64,000 bases of DNA from assembly GCF_012641265.1 (NCBI RefSeq), contig NZ_JABAHZ010000003.1, forward strand, positions 124,001 through 188,000, written 5' to 3'. This DNA is from Chitinophaga eiseniae (lineage in GTDB: Bacteria; Bacteroidota; Bacteroidia; Chitinophagales; Chitinophagaceae). The notes under the pieces are model-generated. The model was not told the origin of the DNA. It was given only the letters and a program-made list of their open reading frames with translations, and searched no databases. The position numbers and the translations under genes are program-made. Shown piece by piece: positions 28,034 through 36,151 of this stretch (positions are counted from its first letter, which is position 1; each line of letters begins with the position of its first letter).

Positions 28034-28906
28034 TCAGGGGGCCGACAGGAAAGTCATGATACCATTCAGCACCTTGGTATCGCGCATAATCCGGAAGTGT
28101 CCTTCACCGGTAATGCGGAGCGACTGGATAGCGGGGTATTGCTGCAGGTAGTCATCTATTTCCGTAGCCAGGGCCAGGGTATCGGTGGTATCGTAGCCCA
28201 GCCAGATCTTTTCTGCTTTGATGCCATTGATGTAGCGGTGCATATCCATATCGGAGAGGTCTTCCCGGAGGCGGGTACGAATCAGTTGCTGCAGTTTGGG
28301 CATCACCACCGGGTGAATGCGAAATAAGCGGAGCGCTTCATTGAAGAAAACCGGGGCGCTCAATGCCGTGCTTAGCAATACCAGGCGGGGTACGGCTACA
28401 CTTTTACGGGACAGGGTCAGTGCTGCGTTGAGGGCGCCGAACGAATGGCCTATTACGGCGTAAAAAGGAGCTTCCTCCTGCATTACCTGTTCGAGCACAT
28501 GCATCCATTGTACCAGGTTGGTGCGTTTTCCGCCGGAGAGCCCGTGTGCGGGCGCATCGTAGGATACTACCTGGTAGCCTTGCGCCAGCAAGGCAGTAAT
28601 GAGCTGTTTGAAATGCAGCGGGCTACCTCCCCATCCGTGCAGTAATAAAATTTTAGGTCCTGTATTTCCCCAGCGATAAGTATTTACTTTCAGGGGGGTA
28701 TTGTCGAAAGGATAGCTGCTTACCTGCAAGGACTGCATTACCGCCTGGTTGCGGAGCTCCACATGGGTGGGCCGTAGTTTGCCGGATGGCGGCGTGCAGT
28801 ACAGCCGGTAAAATATCCGGGCAGTAGCGCCTGGAAAAGGGCGGCTCATGGCGGAAAGCACTTTTCCGGCCATGCGGAGCGACAAGGGTAAAACCTGGTG
28901 TTGCAT
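28034..28906 (-). CDS. alpha/beta hydrolase
   Basis: The protein has the alpha/beta-hydrolase fold: the oxyanion segment LLLHGWGGSPLHF, the nucleophile elbow GHSFGALNAAL with the serine, a downstream acid in the WLGYDTTDTLAL region, and the late histidine in ITGEGHFRIM. No signal peptide is evident after the chosen start. I set the start at ATG 28906 (290 residues), because the frame further upstream begins with GTG and runs through a TetR-type operator at 28910-28925. The upstream tetR gene ends 38 bases before this start. The two genes thus form a regulated pair; the substrate is unknown. Confidence 0.87.
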   Translation of the reverse strand: MQHQVLPLSLRMAGKVLSAMSRPFPGATARIFYRLYCTPPSGKLRPTHVELRNQAVMQSLQVSSYPFDNTPLKVNTYRWGNTGPKILLLHGWGGSPLHFKQLITALLAQGYQVVSYDAPAHGLSGGKRTNLVQWMHVLEQVMQEEAPFYAVIGHSFGALNAALTLSRKSVAVPRLVLLSTALSAPVFFNEALRLFRIHPVVMPKLQQLIRTRLREDLSDMDMHRYINGIKAEKIWLGYDTTDTLALATEIDDYLQQYPAIQSLRITGEGHFRIMRDTKVLNGIMTFLSAP

Positions 28907-28909
28907 TTT

Positions 28910-28925
28910 TAGACCGATTGGTTTA
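28910..28925. promoter_or_regulatory. TetR-type operator before the alpha/beta hydrolase gene
   Basis: TAGACC and GGTTTA flank a four-base spacer, an imperfect palindrome with one mismatch. It matches the site at 29549-29564 at 14 of 16 positions and sits three bases upstream of the hydrolase ATG. Confidence 0.65.
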
Positions 28926-28944
28926 TTTTTAGCAATAAAAAAAA

Positions 28945-29535
28945 TCACAGCATGTGACGTTTCATTTCTTCCCGTAAAGCCTCTATTACCACCAGCATTT
29001 GTTTATTATGCCCCAACACCCCACTCACCAGTATAGCCCCTTCCAGCATGCTAAACATCCTGATGGCAAATTTCCTTTCGTCCCAGTCTTCGTTAAACTC
29101 GCCATGGTCCTTTCCATACTGCACCATCTTCGCGATGCGTGACTGGAAGTAAAGCACCAGCTCACTCACTTTCTTTTTCAGGCCGGGATTGGTATCATCG
29201 GCTTCCACGCCGAAATTGAGCATAGGGCAACCGCCCGATACGGTTTGTTCCATCGGAAAGCGTTCGTAGTGAGCAAACAGGGCTTCAAATTTCCCGGCAG
29301 AGGTGGTAGCTGTGGCGGTTACCTTTTTCAACCGCTGCTTCTCTTCTTCGACCATATAGTCAAATACCGCCATTACAATTTCCTCTTTGGAGGAAAAATT
29401 GCCATACACTCCCCCCTTGGCCAGTTTGGTGGCCTTCAGGATATCACTGATAGAAGTACCGGCAACCCCTTTCCTGTTGAAAATAGGCGCCGATTTTTCT
29501 ATGATAAACTGCCTGGTGAGTTCCGCTTTTCCCAT
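28945..29535 (-). CDS. TetR/AcrR family transcriptional regulator
   Basis: The N-terminal helix-turn-helix (about 5-55) reads IIEKSAPIFNRKGVAGTSISDILKATKLAKGGVYGNFSSKEEI, split here only by alignment, with the family's GxYxxFxSKEEL signature. The ligand domain carries GGCPMLNFGVEADD with C103, a position near the redox cysteine of NemR-like regulators. Two copies of a TAGACC-N4-GGTTTA operator lie before this gene and before the hydrolase, so it probably represses both and responds to a small molecule, perhaps an electrophile. Length 196 is typical. The start ATG lies 13 bases from its own operator. Confidence 0.92.
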   Translation of the reverse strand: MGKAELTRQFIIEKSAPIFNRKGVAGTSISDILKATKLAKGGVYGNFSSKEEIVMAVFDYMVEEEKQRLKKVTATATTSAGKFEALFAHYERFPMEQTVSGGCPMLNFGVEADDTNPGLKKKVSELVLYFQSRIAKMVQYGKDHGEFNEDWDERKFAIRMFSMLEGAILVSGVLGHNKQMLVVIEALREEMKRHML

Positions 29536-29548
29536 AGAGCAATAAAAT

Positions 29549-29564
29549 TAGACCAATCGGTTTA
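29549..29564. promoter_or_regulatory. TetR-type operator before its own regulator gene
   Basis: TAGACC and GGTTTA around the spacer AATC form an imperfect palindrome. It lies 13 bases upstream of the tetR start codon, as expected for autoregulation. The arms are identical to the site at 28910-28925. Confidence 0.65.
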
Positions 29565-29580
29565 ATTTAACAAAAAAAAT

Positions 29581-30285
29581 CTACAGGCTTAAGATACGCT
29601 CAATAGCCGGGGCATAAGCAGCCCCGATGGGAATGGGTACATTTTTGATATAGAGCGCGTTCCGGTCGGCCCGCTCTATTTTGTTGTTGGCTACAATATA
29701 AGAACGATGTACACGGGTAAAAGCATTGACGGGCAGCAGGTCTACGGCTTCCTGCATCGACAGGCGGGAAATCAGCTTACGGTCGCTGAGGATAAAATTG
29801 ACGTAATTGCCGGCGCTTTCCAGGTAGAGGATGTCATCGAGGACAATACGGAATTGTTCATAACCGCTTTTCACGAAAATGTAATCCGGCTGCTCTTTTA
29901 TTGCGGGCACCCCTGTTTGCTGTTTCAGCTGCAAGAGACTGTGTGCTTTATTGCAGGCTTTCATGAAACGTATCAGGGAAAAAGGTTTCAGCAGGTAGTC
30001 GATCGCATCCAGTTCAAAACTTTTTACCGCATGTTCGGAGTAGGCGGTGGTAAAAACGGTCATGGGCGGTGTGGGCAGGCTGGACAAAAAGTCCAGCCCT
30101 GAAATATCCGGCATCTTGATATCGAGAAACAGCAGGTCTATTTTTTCTTTACTCAAAAAGTCGATGGCATCAAATGCGTTGGTAAAAAAGCCTTTCATTT
30201 CCAGGAAAGGCACCATGGCAGCATGATTTTTAATAACAGCCAGCGCCACGGGTTCATCATCTATTGCAATAGCAGTCAGCTTCAT
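29581..30285 (-). CDS. LytTR-family response regulator
   Basis: The receiver domain has acidic D9/D10, phosphoacceptor D55 in LLFLDIKMPDISG, and the K in YLLKPFSLIRF. The C-terminal LytTR DNA-binding domain (about 130-234) has DYIFVKSGYEQFRI, ILYLESAGNYVNFIL and FTRVHRSYIV. It should bind target promoters when phosphorylated by the LytS-type kinase encoded two genes upstream. Thirty-one bases separate it from the DUF4407 gene, so kinase, DUF4407 protein and regulator form one operon. At 234 residues it has normal length. Confidence 0.94.
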   Translation of the reverse strand: MKLTAIAIDDEPVALAVIKNHAAMVPFLEMKGFFTNAFDAIDFLSKEKIDLLFLDIKMPDISGLDFLSSLPTPPMTVFTTAYSEHAVKSFELDAIDYLLKPFSLIRFMKACNKAHSLLQLKQQTGVPAIKEQPDYIFVKSGYEQFRIVLDDILYLESAGNYVNFILSDRKLISRLSMQEAVDLLPVNAFTRVHRSYIVANNKIERADRNALYIKNVPIPIGAAYAPAIERILSL

Positions 30286-30316
30286 ATGGCTATTTTACGG
30301 GTAAGCAATATAGGGA

Positions 30317-31504
30317 TTAACTGATCCGGCCCAGTAACAATTTTTTGGCTTGCTGCCAGAGTTGGTGATACTGGCGATTCTCGCGTTGCCGCCAGTCCCT
30401 CACCAGGGTTTCCGCTTCTTCTTTCCGGATGTCGCGGGTAGATTCGAAGAGATGATCCACCGTTTCTTTATCTGCCGCCAGGGCTGCTGCCTGGTAATGT
30501 TCCTGCAATGCTTTGCCGGTTTGCGTTTCCAGTTCGGCAGCGCTGACGCCATTGGCCGTAGCAGCTGCTATTTTTTCATCGTACTCTCCTTTTGGCATCA
30601 GTATTTTGCTGAGCAAAGGCATTACTTCTATCAGGGTAATAATGAATACAATGAGGCGATATCGTTGTTTTACCGGTGGATGTGTTTCTGTTAATTCCTG
30701 CAGCGCCTCTACCTGTGCCAGGAAACCATTGGTCAGGGTACCCAGGTACACCACTTCCTTGGTGCTGTCTACACTGTGCATGCGGGCTATCTGCGCCTGC
30801 AGCTGCTGTTGCTGTGGTTCCCAGGCGCGCTGCATGGTTTGCAGTTCTTCTTCTGATTTCAGGTACGCCGATTTTTTCACCCGGGCAATGTCCGACTCCC
30901 CTATCCTGCCGGAGCCGCCGGTGCCATCGGTTTCTTTGATATAACTATCCTTGTATATCTTCATTTCGGCTGCCTTCTGCGCCAGCTGCTGCTTTCCCTG
31001 GTCCAGCGATTGCTGCAGGGTGGCCATCTGACCGGCATTGAGCTTTACCAGTTGCGCCCGATAGGCGTCCAGCTTAGACTGTTTACTCAGTTCCAGCTGC
31101 GCATCAATGTCTTTCTTAAATAACATTAATACCACCGGTTGGGAAATGAACAAACCAATAGTAACGGCCAGGACTAAACGAAATATTACCGGCATCACTT
31201 TTATGTTGCCATTGGTACGCGACATGGCCGCAATCAGCGTACGATCGACCGACAAGATGGCGAAGCCAAAAAACAGGGCCAGTCCCACTACGATCATATC
31301 GTCGTTTACCACGGTGGAAAAGAAATATCCCCAGGCCAGGGTGGCAAACATCCAGGTAACGAGCACGGATATACCGATAATGCGGTACCGCTCTTTCTCT
31401 GTCCTGCAATCTTTTAATATTTCTGCATCAGCAGCGGCCAGCCACCATAAAAAACGGGTCATGCCATCGGGTGCTGCGGTCACTTCCTCTTCTCCTTTTT
31501 TCAT
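30317..31504 (-). CDS. DUF4407 integral membrane protein
   Basis: This matches the DUF4407 family: an N-terminal MTRFLWWLAAADAEILKDC segment, four likely membrane helices (about 40-60, 66-85, 100-125 and one after the loop near 275-295), and a long Q/K/A-rich coiled-coil loop (about 130-255) that should lie outside the membrane. I placed the start at ATG 31504, eight bases after the kinase stop. An ATG at 31525 in the same frame would overlap the kinase gene by 14 bases. The function of the family is unknown. Its place between a LytS-type kinase and its LytTR regulator suggests a sensory or auxiliary role in that pathway. Confidence 0.85.
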   Translation of the reverse strand: MKKGEEEVTAAPDGMTRFLWWLAAADAEILKDCRTEKERYRIIGISVLVTWMFATLAWGYFFSTVVNDDMIVVGLALFFGFAILSVDRTLIAAMSRTNGNIKVMPVIFRLVLAVTIGLFISQPVVLMLFKKDIDAQLELSKQSKLDAYRAQLVKLNAGQMATLQQSLDQGKQQLAQKAAEMKIYKDSYIKETDGTGGSGRIGESDIARVKKSAYLKSEEELQTMQRAWEPQQQQLQAQIARMHSVDSTKEVVYLGTLTNGFLAQVEALQELTETHPPVKQRYRLIVFIITLIEVMPLLSKILMPKGEYDEKIAAATANGVSAAELETQTGKALQEHYQAAALAADKETVDHLFESTRDIRKEEAETLVRDWRQRENRQYHQLWQQAKKLLLGRIS

Positions 31505-31511
31505 CTCCTTA

Positions 31512-33020
31512 TTATTTATTAACATCAATAGTCAGATGGACAAAAAATTCTGTAGCAGTGTGGCGGATACTCAACTCATGCCGGTGAGGATACAATAAGG
31601 CTAGTCTTTCTTTTACATTATTCAATCCTATGCCCATTCCTTCGCGTTCGGGATCATTTTCCGGCCGTGGATGCACACTGTTGTATACATCGAAAAATAT
31701 TTGCTCTGCGGTGCAACTGAGAGAGATAACAATACGGGAGCGATGTCTTAAACTAATACCGTGTTTAAAGGCATTCTCGACGAACGGGATCAGTAGCATA
31801 GGCGCTATCTCATGCTGGCACTGACTTTCATCTATATTTACTTCGATCAGGATATCAGGAGAAGATAACACCCGCAGTCGCTGTAAAGCTATGTAATTCT
31901 GGAGATACGCCACCTCTTTATCCAGGGGTATTTTTTCCAAATGGTTATCATGTAGCATAAAACGCATCATATCGCCCAGTTTTTGTATGCCTTCGCTGGT
32001 ACGGGCAGCCTCTTCCTGTAAAGCGGTGCCGTAGAGGGTGTTGAGCGCATTAAATAGAAAATGGGGGTTTATCTGGGAACGGAGGAAGTCGAGATTGGCG
32101 GCAGAATGCCCCAGCGCCTTCTTCAGCGTTACCACGGTAGCCACCTGCTGCTGCCGGGTTTTAAACAGCAACCAGCTGAGCGGCGCCACAATGGCAGTAG
32201 ATACGAAAATACCGGTCCCCCCCAGGGCCACAAACCAACCGCCATTCCGGTGCCCGATAGCCCGGCAAATCAGCGCCATCAATACATTGCTGCCCAGGAT
32301 GGTAAAAATGGCATCCCGCAGCATCAGCGCCCGGTTATTGGAGGCGGCATATTCAGGCAATACCTTATAACGCAGCACAAAAAACACCACGATAGACGTA
32401 GGACCGAAGAAGAATATCATTAACGCCGTGTCTCTCGAATCACTGAACGACAGGCAAAAAAGTACCACGATCAAACCACTGGCCCAGAGAATTTCTGTCA
32501 TCATTTGCCGGAAAACAGGGTCTTTCACATAACGGGGGTAAAACAGGTCCAGCAACACTCTCCTCACATAATAATAAATCACATATAGCACGCCTGAAAA
32601 AATGGTGGTGATAAAAGCCGATTTGGCAAAGTGCGTATGCGCCCCCTGTACGGTATCATATACACCAAACAGGTATCCCCGGTAGTAGGAATCGGCCACC
32701 ATCATCATCAGGAAATAAAATACTCCCAGCGGCAACAGCATCAACATGCCCTTTACCCATTTCTCCCGCTCAAAAAATTCCGGCACAATGATAAAATTCA
32801 CCAGCAGAAACGCTGCGTATACCAGTACTACCCGCCCCATAGTGGGCAACAGGTAATGCAGGTAATAGTCAAATACCTGGTGATATTGCGCAAACTTATG
32901 CCCATAAATACTTTGCAGCTCAAATACGTTGTAAATGATACTGGGATACAACAGCGAAAACAGCAGTAACAGGAAGACCGCTGTTACGAAACCAAATTCG
33001 AATTTCTTAAATTGATTCAT
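31512..33020 (-). CDS. LytS-type sensor histidine kinase
   Basis: The N-terminal half (about 1-290) is hydrophobic with roughly seven to eight membrane segments and no extracellular sensor domain. The His_kinase domain (PF06580) has the phosphoacceptor histidine in LRSQINPHFLFNALNTLYG, and an HATPase-like C-terminus follows with LLIPFVENAFKHGI and GMGIGLNNVKERLALLYP. It should autophosphorylate and pass phosphate to D55 of the LytTR regulator in the same operon. The signal is unknown; membrane stress or a partner such as the DUF4407 protein are possibilities. At 502 residues it is longer than minimal family members because of its membrane part. Confidence 0.92.
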   Translation of the reverse strand: MNQFKKFEFGFVTAVFLLLLFSLLYPSIIYNVFELQSIYGHKFAQYHQVFDYYLHYLLPTMGRVVLVYAAFLLVNFIIVPEFFEREKWVKGMLMLLPLGVFYFLMMMVADSYYRGYLFGVYDTVQGAHTHFAKSAFITTIFSGVLYVIYYYVRRVLLDLFYPRYVKDPVFRQMMTEILWASGLIVVLFCLSFSDSRDTALMIFFFGPTSIVVFFVLRYKVLPEYAASNNRALMLRDAIFTILGSNVLMALICRAIGHRNGGWFVALGGTGIFVSTAIVAPLSWLLFKTRQQQVATVVTLKKALGHSAANLDFLRSQINPHFLFNALNTLYGTALQEEAARTSEGIQKLGDMMRFMLHDNHLEKIPLDKEVAYLQNYIALQRLRVLSSPDILIEVNIDESQCQHEIAPMLLIPFVENAFKHGISLRHRSRIVISLSCTAEQIFFDVYNSVHPRPENDPEREGMGIGLNNVKERLALLYPHRHELSIRHTATEFFVHLTIDVNK

Positions 33021-33207
33021 AAGGAGAAAGCATTATATCGCAATATTAGCCATTACACGGTAGCCGACGCCCTAAAATGGGATGAAAGTACCGGAATATG
33101 GGGTGAATGCGAAAAATTTGAAGGATAGGTGATAAGTGTCGCCCCAACAGTAATAGTTATAATAAATCGCCAATCTTTATTATTTTCATCGCCTCAACAG
33201 TATACAT

Positions 33208-33618
33208 ATGAATACCTCCAACAGGCGAAAATTTTTAGGAACCGCAGCCGCGCTGGCCGCCGGCACAGCCGCAGCTGCAGCAATCCCTTCTGCAAATATG
33301 GAAAAACGTTATCCGATTGTACATCATGTATTTTTCTGGCTGAAGAACCCGGACTCCAAAGAGGACCGCGATAAGCTGATTGCCGGTGTAAAAACATTAT
33401 CAAAAATTGAAACCGTAAAGGAACTGCGTGTAGGCGTAGTAGCGAGTACGGAAAAGAGAGATGTGGTAGACAACAGCTGGGCAGTATCTGAGCTGATATT
33501 TTTCAGCGACCTGGCTGGCCAGGCAACCTACCAAACCCACCCCGTACACCTGGAGTTTGTGAAAAACTGCAGCCACCTGTGGGAAAAGGTGATTGTATAT
33601 GATGCAGTAGAAGTATAA
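33208..33618 (+). CDS. Tat-exported Dabb (stress-responsive A/B barrel) protein
   Basis: The N-terminus NRRKFLGTAAALAAG with an alanine-rich stretch is a twin-arginine export signal (about 1-28). The rest is one Dabb alpha+beta barrel: IVHHVFFWLKNPDSKEDRDKLIAGVKTL, VGVVAS and FSDLAGQATYQTHPVHLEFV. The family is small and dimeric, with a conserved histidine in the HHVFFW segment; its activity is unknown outside a few plant and bacterial enzymes. It lies 9 bases before the DinB gene and starts a likely three-gene operon ending with a gamma-glutamyltransferase. Confidence 0.87.
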   Translation: MNTSNRRKFLGTAAALAAGTAAAAAIPSANMEKRYPIVHHVFFWLKNPDSKEDRDKLIAGVKTLSKIETVKELRVGVVASTEKRDVVDNSWAVSELIFFSDLAGQATYQTHPVHLEFVKNCSHLWEKVIVYDAVEV

Positions 33619-33627
33619 TGCTACGCT

Positions 33628-34116
33628 ATGGCAACAGAATACTGGATGAGTGGGCCGGTAGATAACATACCGGCATTACTCCAGCCTGTAGCACATGCAT
33701 TGCTACAGGCCAACCTGGAAATTAATCGTCTTATGCAGGACTTCCCCGAAGAAAAATTGTGGGAAAAACCTGCCGGTCTTGCGGCTCCCGGCTTTCACCT
33801 GCAGCATGTAAGCGGTGTATTGGACCGCCTGTGTACCTACGCCCGGGCGGAAGCACTGAGCGAAGCACAACTGGCAGCGCTCAAAGCCGAGGGCACTCCC
33901 GGCGCCACCCTGCACAATTTGCTGGAACAATTTGATGCACAGGTACATAAAACGCTGCTGCAATTGTCGGCCACACCGGAAAATACCCTCACCGAATTCC
34001 GGGGCGTGGGCAGAAAGCAGCTTCCTTCCACCGTACTGGGCCTGCTGTTTCATGCGGCAGAACATACCATGCGGCATACCGGCCAGCTACTGGTGACGGT
34101 AAAAGTACTGTCGTAA
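33628..34116 (+). CDS. DinB family protein
   Basis: The 162-residue four-helix bundle has the metal-ligand pattern of DinB/YfiT proteins: one histidine in the GFHLQHVSGVLDRL helix (about 56-69) and a C-terminal pair in FHAAEHTMRHTGQL. The fold is shared with bacillithiol and mycothiol S-transferases. Because a gamma-glutamyltransferase follows 17 bases downstream, thiol or glutathione-like chemistry is possible, but it is inference. No export signal is seen, so it should be cytoplasmic, unlike its two neighbours. ATG 33628 is the only sensible start. Confidence 0.88.
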   Translation: MATEYWMSGPVDNIPALLQPVAHALLQANLEINRLMQDFPEEKLWEKPAGLAAPGFHLQHVSGVLDRLCTYARAEALSEAQLAALKAEGTPGATLHNLLEQFDAQVHKTLLQLSATPENTLTEFRGVGRKQLPSTVLGLLFHAAEHTMRHTGQLLVTVKVLS

Positions 34117-34133
34117 TCCTTTAAATTAGCGCC

Positions 34134-36065
34134 ATGAAACGCTTACTCGTCCTTTCCCTGCTACTGGGTAGCTATACCGGTATGCAGGCACAGCAAACGC
34201 AGAAACCGCCGTTACATGGCAAAAACTGGATGGCCGTTACCGGGAAACCACTGGCCGCCACCGCCGGCGCCATGATCTTCCAACAACGCGGCAACGCAGT
34301 AGATGCCGCCTGCGCCATGCTGGCCGCTACCTGCACCATGTGGGATGTACTCAGCTGGGGCGGCGAAACCCAGGCATTGATCTACAATCCGAAAACAGGC
34401 AAAGTAATCGCTATCAACGCCCTGGGCGTAGCGCCTACCGGTGCCACCCCTGCTTTTTATAAAGGCAAAGGCTATGACTTTCCACCGGAATATGGCCCGC
34501 TGGCAGCCGTAACACCCGGCACCGTAGGTGGGCTCTGTTATATGCTGGCCGAATATGGCACCATGAGCCTGAAACAGGTACTGACGCCAGCCATGGAAAT
34601 GGCCGCAGGCTATCCCATAGAGGCGCAAACAGCCAACAGCATAGAACGTGGCAAAAAATATATCAAAGAATGGCCTTATAGCAAAACCGTCTTCCTCACC
34701 CACCCCGGTGAAAAAAGAGAAGCTCCCGAAGCGGGAGAAATCTTTGTACAGAAAGATCTGCTGGCCACCCTCAATAAACTGGTAGCAGCCGAAGAAAATG
34801 CCCTTCGTCAGCATAAAAGCAGGAAAGAAGCCATCATGGCGGCGTATGACCGCTTCTATAAAGGAGATATCGCAGCAGAATTTGTAAGGGGCTGCCAGGA
34901 ACAGGGTGGACTGATCACCCTGGAAGACCTGGCCAAATGGAGGCCTATAGAAGAAACGCCCCTGCACGTGAATTACAAGGGCATAGATGTGTATAAGCTG
35001 CAGGAATGGACCCAGGGACCTATGCTGTTGCAAAGTCTCAATATCCTCGAGAATTTCGATCTTAAAGCCATGGGATATAACAGCACCGAATATATCCACA
35101 CGCTTTACCAGACCATGAACCTCGCCTTTGCCGATCGCGATTTTTATTATGGTGATCCGGCCTTCAATAAAAACCCTGCTATCCGGGGGTTGCTGAGTAA
35201 GGAGTACGCAAAAGCCAGGGCGCAACAGATTAACCGAACGCACAATGATGCCGGTACAGGTCCGGGCGATCCTTACCCTTACATCGGTAAAACCAATCCC
35301 TTCCTGCACTTCCTGCAGGAACGTACCCAACTCACTGATACCAGCAACGGGCGGCAACCGGGCGGTTTTGTGCCTAAACATGACGCCGCATGGCAACAAA
35401 CTATCGCTGACCTGAGCCAGGTATACGCAGCCAACAAAGTAGACAGTGCCTATATGGACCGCCTGTGGCGCGGCACTACCAGCGTGGAGGCCGCCGATAA
35501 AGATGGATGGGTAGTATCTATTACGCCCAGCGGAGGATGGCTGCCCGCCTGCATTGCAGGGAAAACAGGCATTGGTATGAGTCAGCGTGCACAAAGCTTT
35601 GTGCTGGATTCCGCTGTATGTCCCTTTAATGTGATTGCCCCCGGCAAACGTCCACGGGTTACCCTTACCCCCTCACTGGCGTTGAAAGAAGGTAAGCCTT
35701 TCCTTTGTTTTGGTGTGCAGGGCGGCGATACGCAAGATCAAAACCTGTTACAGTTTTTCCTGAACGTAGTGGAATTTGGGATGACGGTGCAACAAGCCAC
35801 CGAAGCGGCTAACTTCAATACCAACCAATTGTGGTTATCGCTGGGAGGCAGCACAATAAAAGACCGGGAGCCCCGCCCAGGAAGCATACTACTGAATAAT
35901 AATACCAGCGAAAAAACGCGTAAGGCACTGGAACAGATGGGCTATCGCCTCAGCTTTGGAGAACGCACCAGTGGCCCTGTAAACGCTATTTACATAGATC
36001 GCGCGCATGGCAGCCTTTGGGGCGGCAGCAGTAACCATGGCGAAGATTATGGAATAGGATGGTGA
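34134..36065 (+). CDS. gamma-glutamyltransferase family Ntn-hydrolase, secreted
   Basis: The 643-residue precursor has a signal peptide (about 1-20), then MAVTGKPLAATAGAMIFQQRGNAVDAACAMLAATC, the family opening. Autocleavage should expose the nucleophile T448 in RGTTSVEAADKDGWVVS. The canonical GTTH reads GTTS here, and the following SGGW replaces the usual active-site loop. These features point to the divergent GGT-like branch, so amide substrates other than glutathione are possible. The C-terminal subunit continues with PRVTLTPSLALKEGKP and GGDTQDQNLLQFFLNVVE. It is the last gene of the Dabb-DinB-GGT operon and is followed by a 31-bp-arm hairpin. Confidence 0.88.
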   Translation: MKRLLVLSLLLGSYTGMQAQQTQKPPLHGKNWMAVTGKPLAATAGAMIFQQRGNAVDAACAMLAATCTMWDVLSWGGETQALIYNPKTGKVIAINALGVAPTGATPAFYKGKGYDFPPEYGPLAAVTPGTVGGLCYMLAEYGTMSLKQVLTPAMEMAAGYPIEAQTANSIERGKKYIKEWPYSKTVFLTHPGEKREAPEAGEIFVQKDLLATLNKLVAAEENALRQHKSRKEAIMAAYDRFYKGDIAAEFVRGCQEQGGLITLEDLAKWRPIEETPLHVNYKGIDVYKLQEWTQGPMLLQSLNILENFDLKAMGYNSTEYIHTLYQTMNLAFADRDFYYGDPAFNKNPAIRGLLSKEYAKARAQQINRTHNDAGTGPGDPYPYIGKTNPFLHFLQERTQLTDTSNGRQPGGFVPKHDAAWQQTIADLSQVYAANKVDSAYMDRLWRGTTSVEAADKDGWVVSITPSGGWLPACIAGKTGIGMSQRAQSFVLDSAVCPFNVIAPGKRPRVTLTPSLALKEGKPFLCFGVQGGDTQDQNLLQFFLNVVEFGMTVQQATEAANFNTNQLWLSLGGSTIKDREPRPGSILLNNNTSEKTRKALEQMGYRLSFGERTSGPVNAIYIDRAHGSLWGGSSNHGEDYGIGW

Positions 36066-36075
36066 AAGAGTTTCC

Positions 36076-36146
36076 CGCAAAGAAGCAAAGAAAAAAAGAC
36101 GCAAAGCTTTATATCCTTTGCGTCTTTTTTTCTTTGCTTCTTTGCG
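36076..36146. terminator. 31-bp-arm perfect inverted repeat, bidirectional terminator
   Basis: Arms 36076-36106 and 36116-36146 are exact complements around a nine-base loop. The A/G-rich arms contain a run of seven A/T. It fills the 86-base gap between the convergent GGT and secreted-protein genes and resembles the repeat at 3140-3256 in style. Confidence 0.75.
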
Positions 36147-36151
36147 AGACA

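Noticed and set aside
34212..35594. 460-residue open frame opposite the gamma-glutamyltransferase gene
   Set aside because: It lies wholly antisense to a gene with clear family motifs, and its translation is rich in G, C, H and F with no recognisable domain. Antisense frames stay open by codon bias in this GC range.
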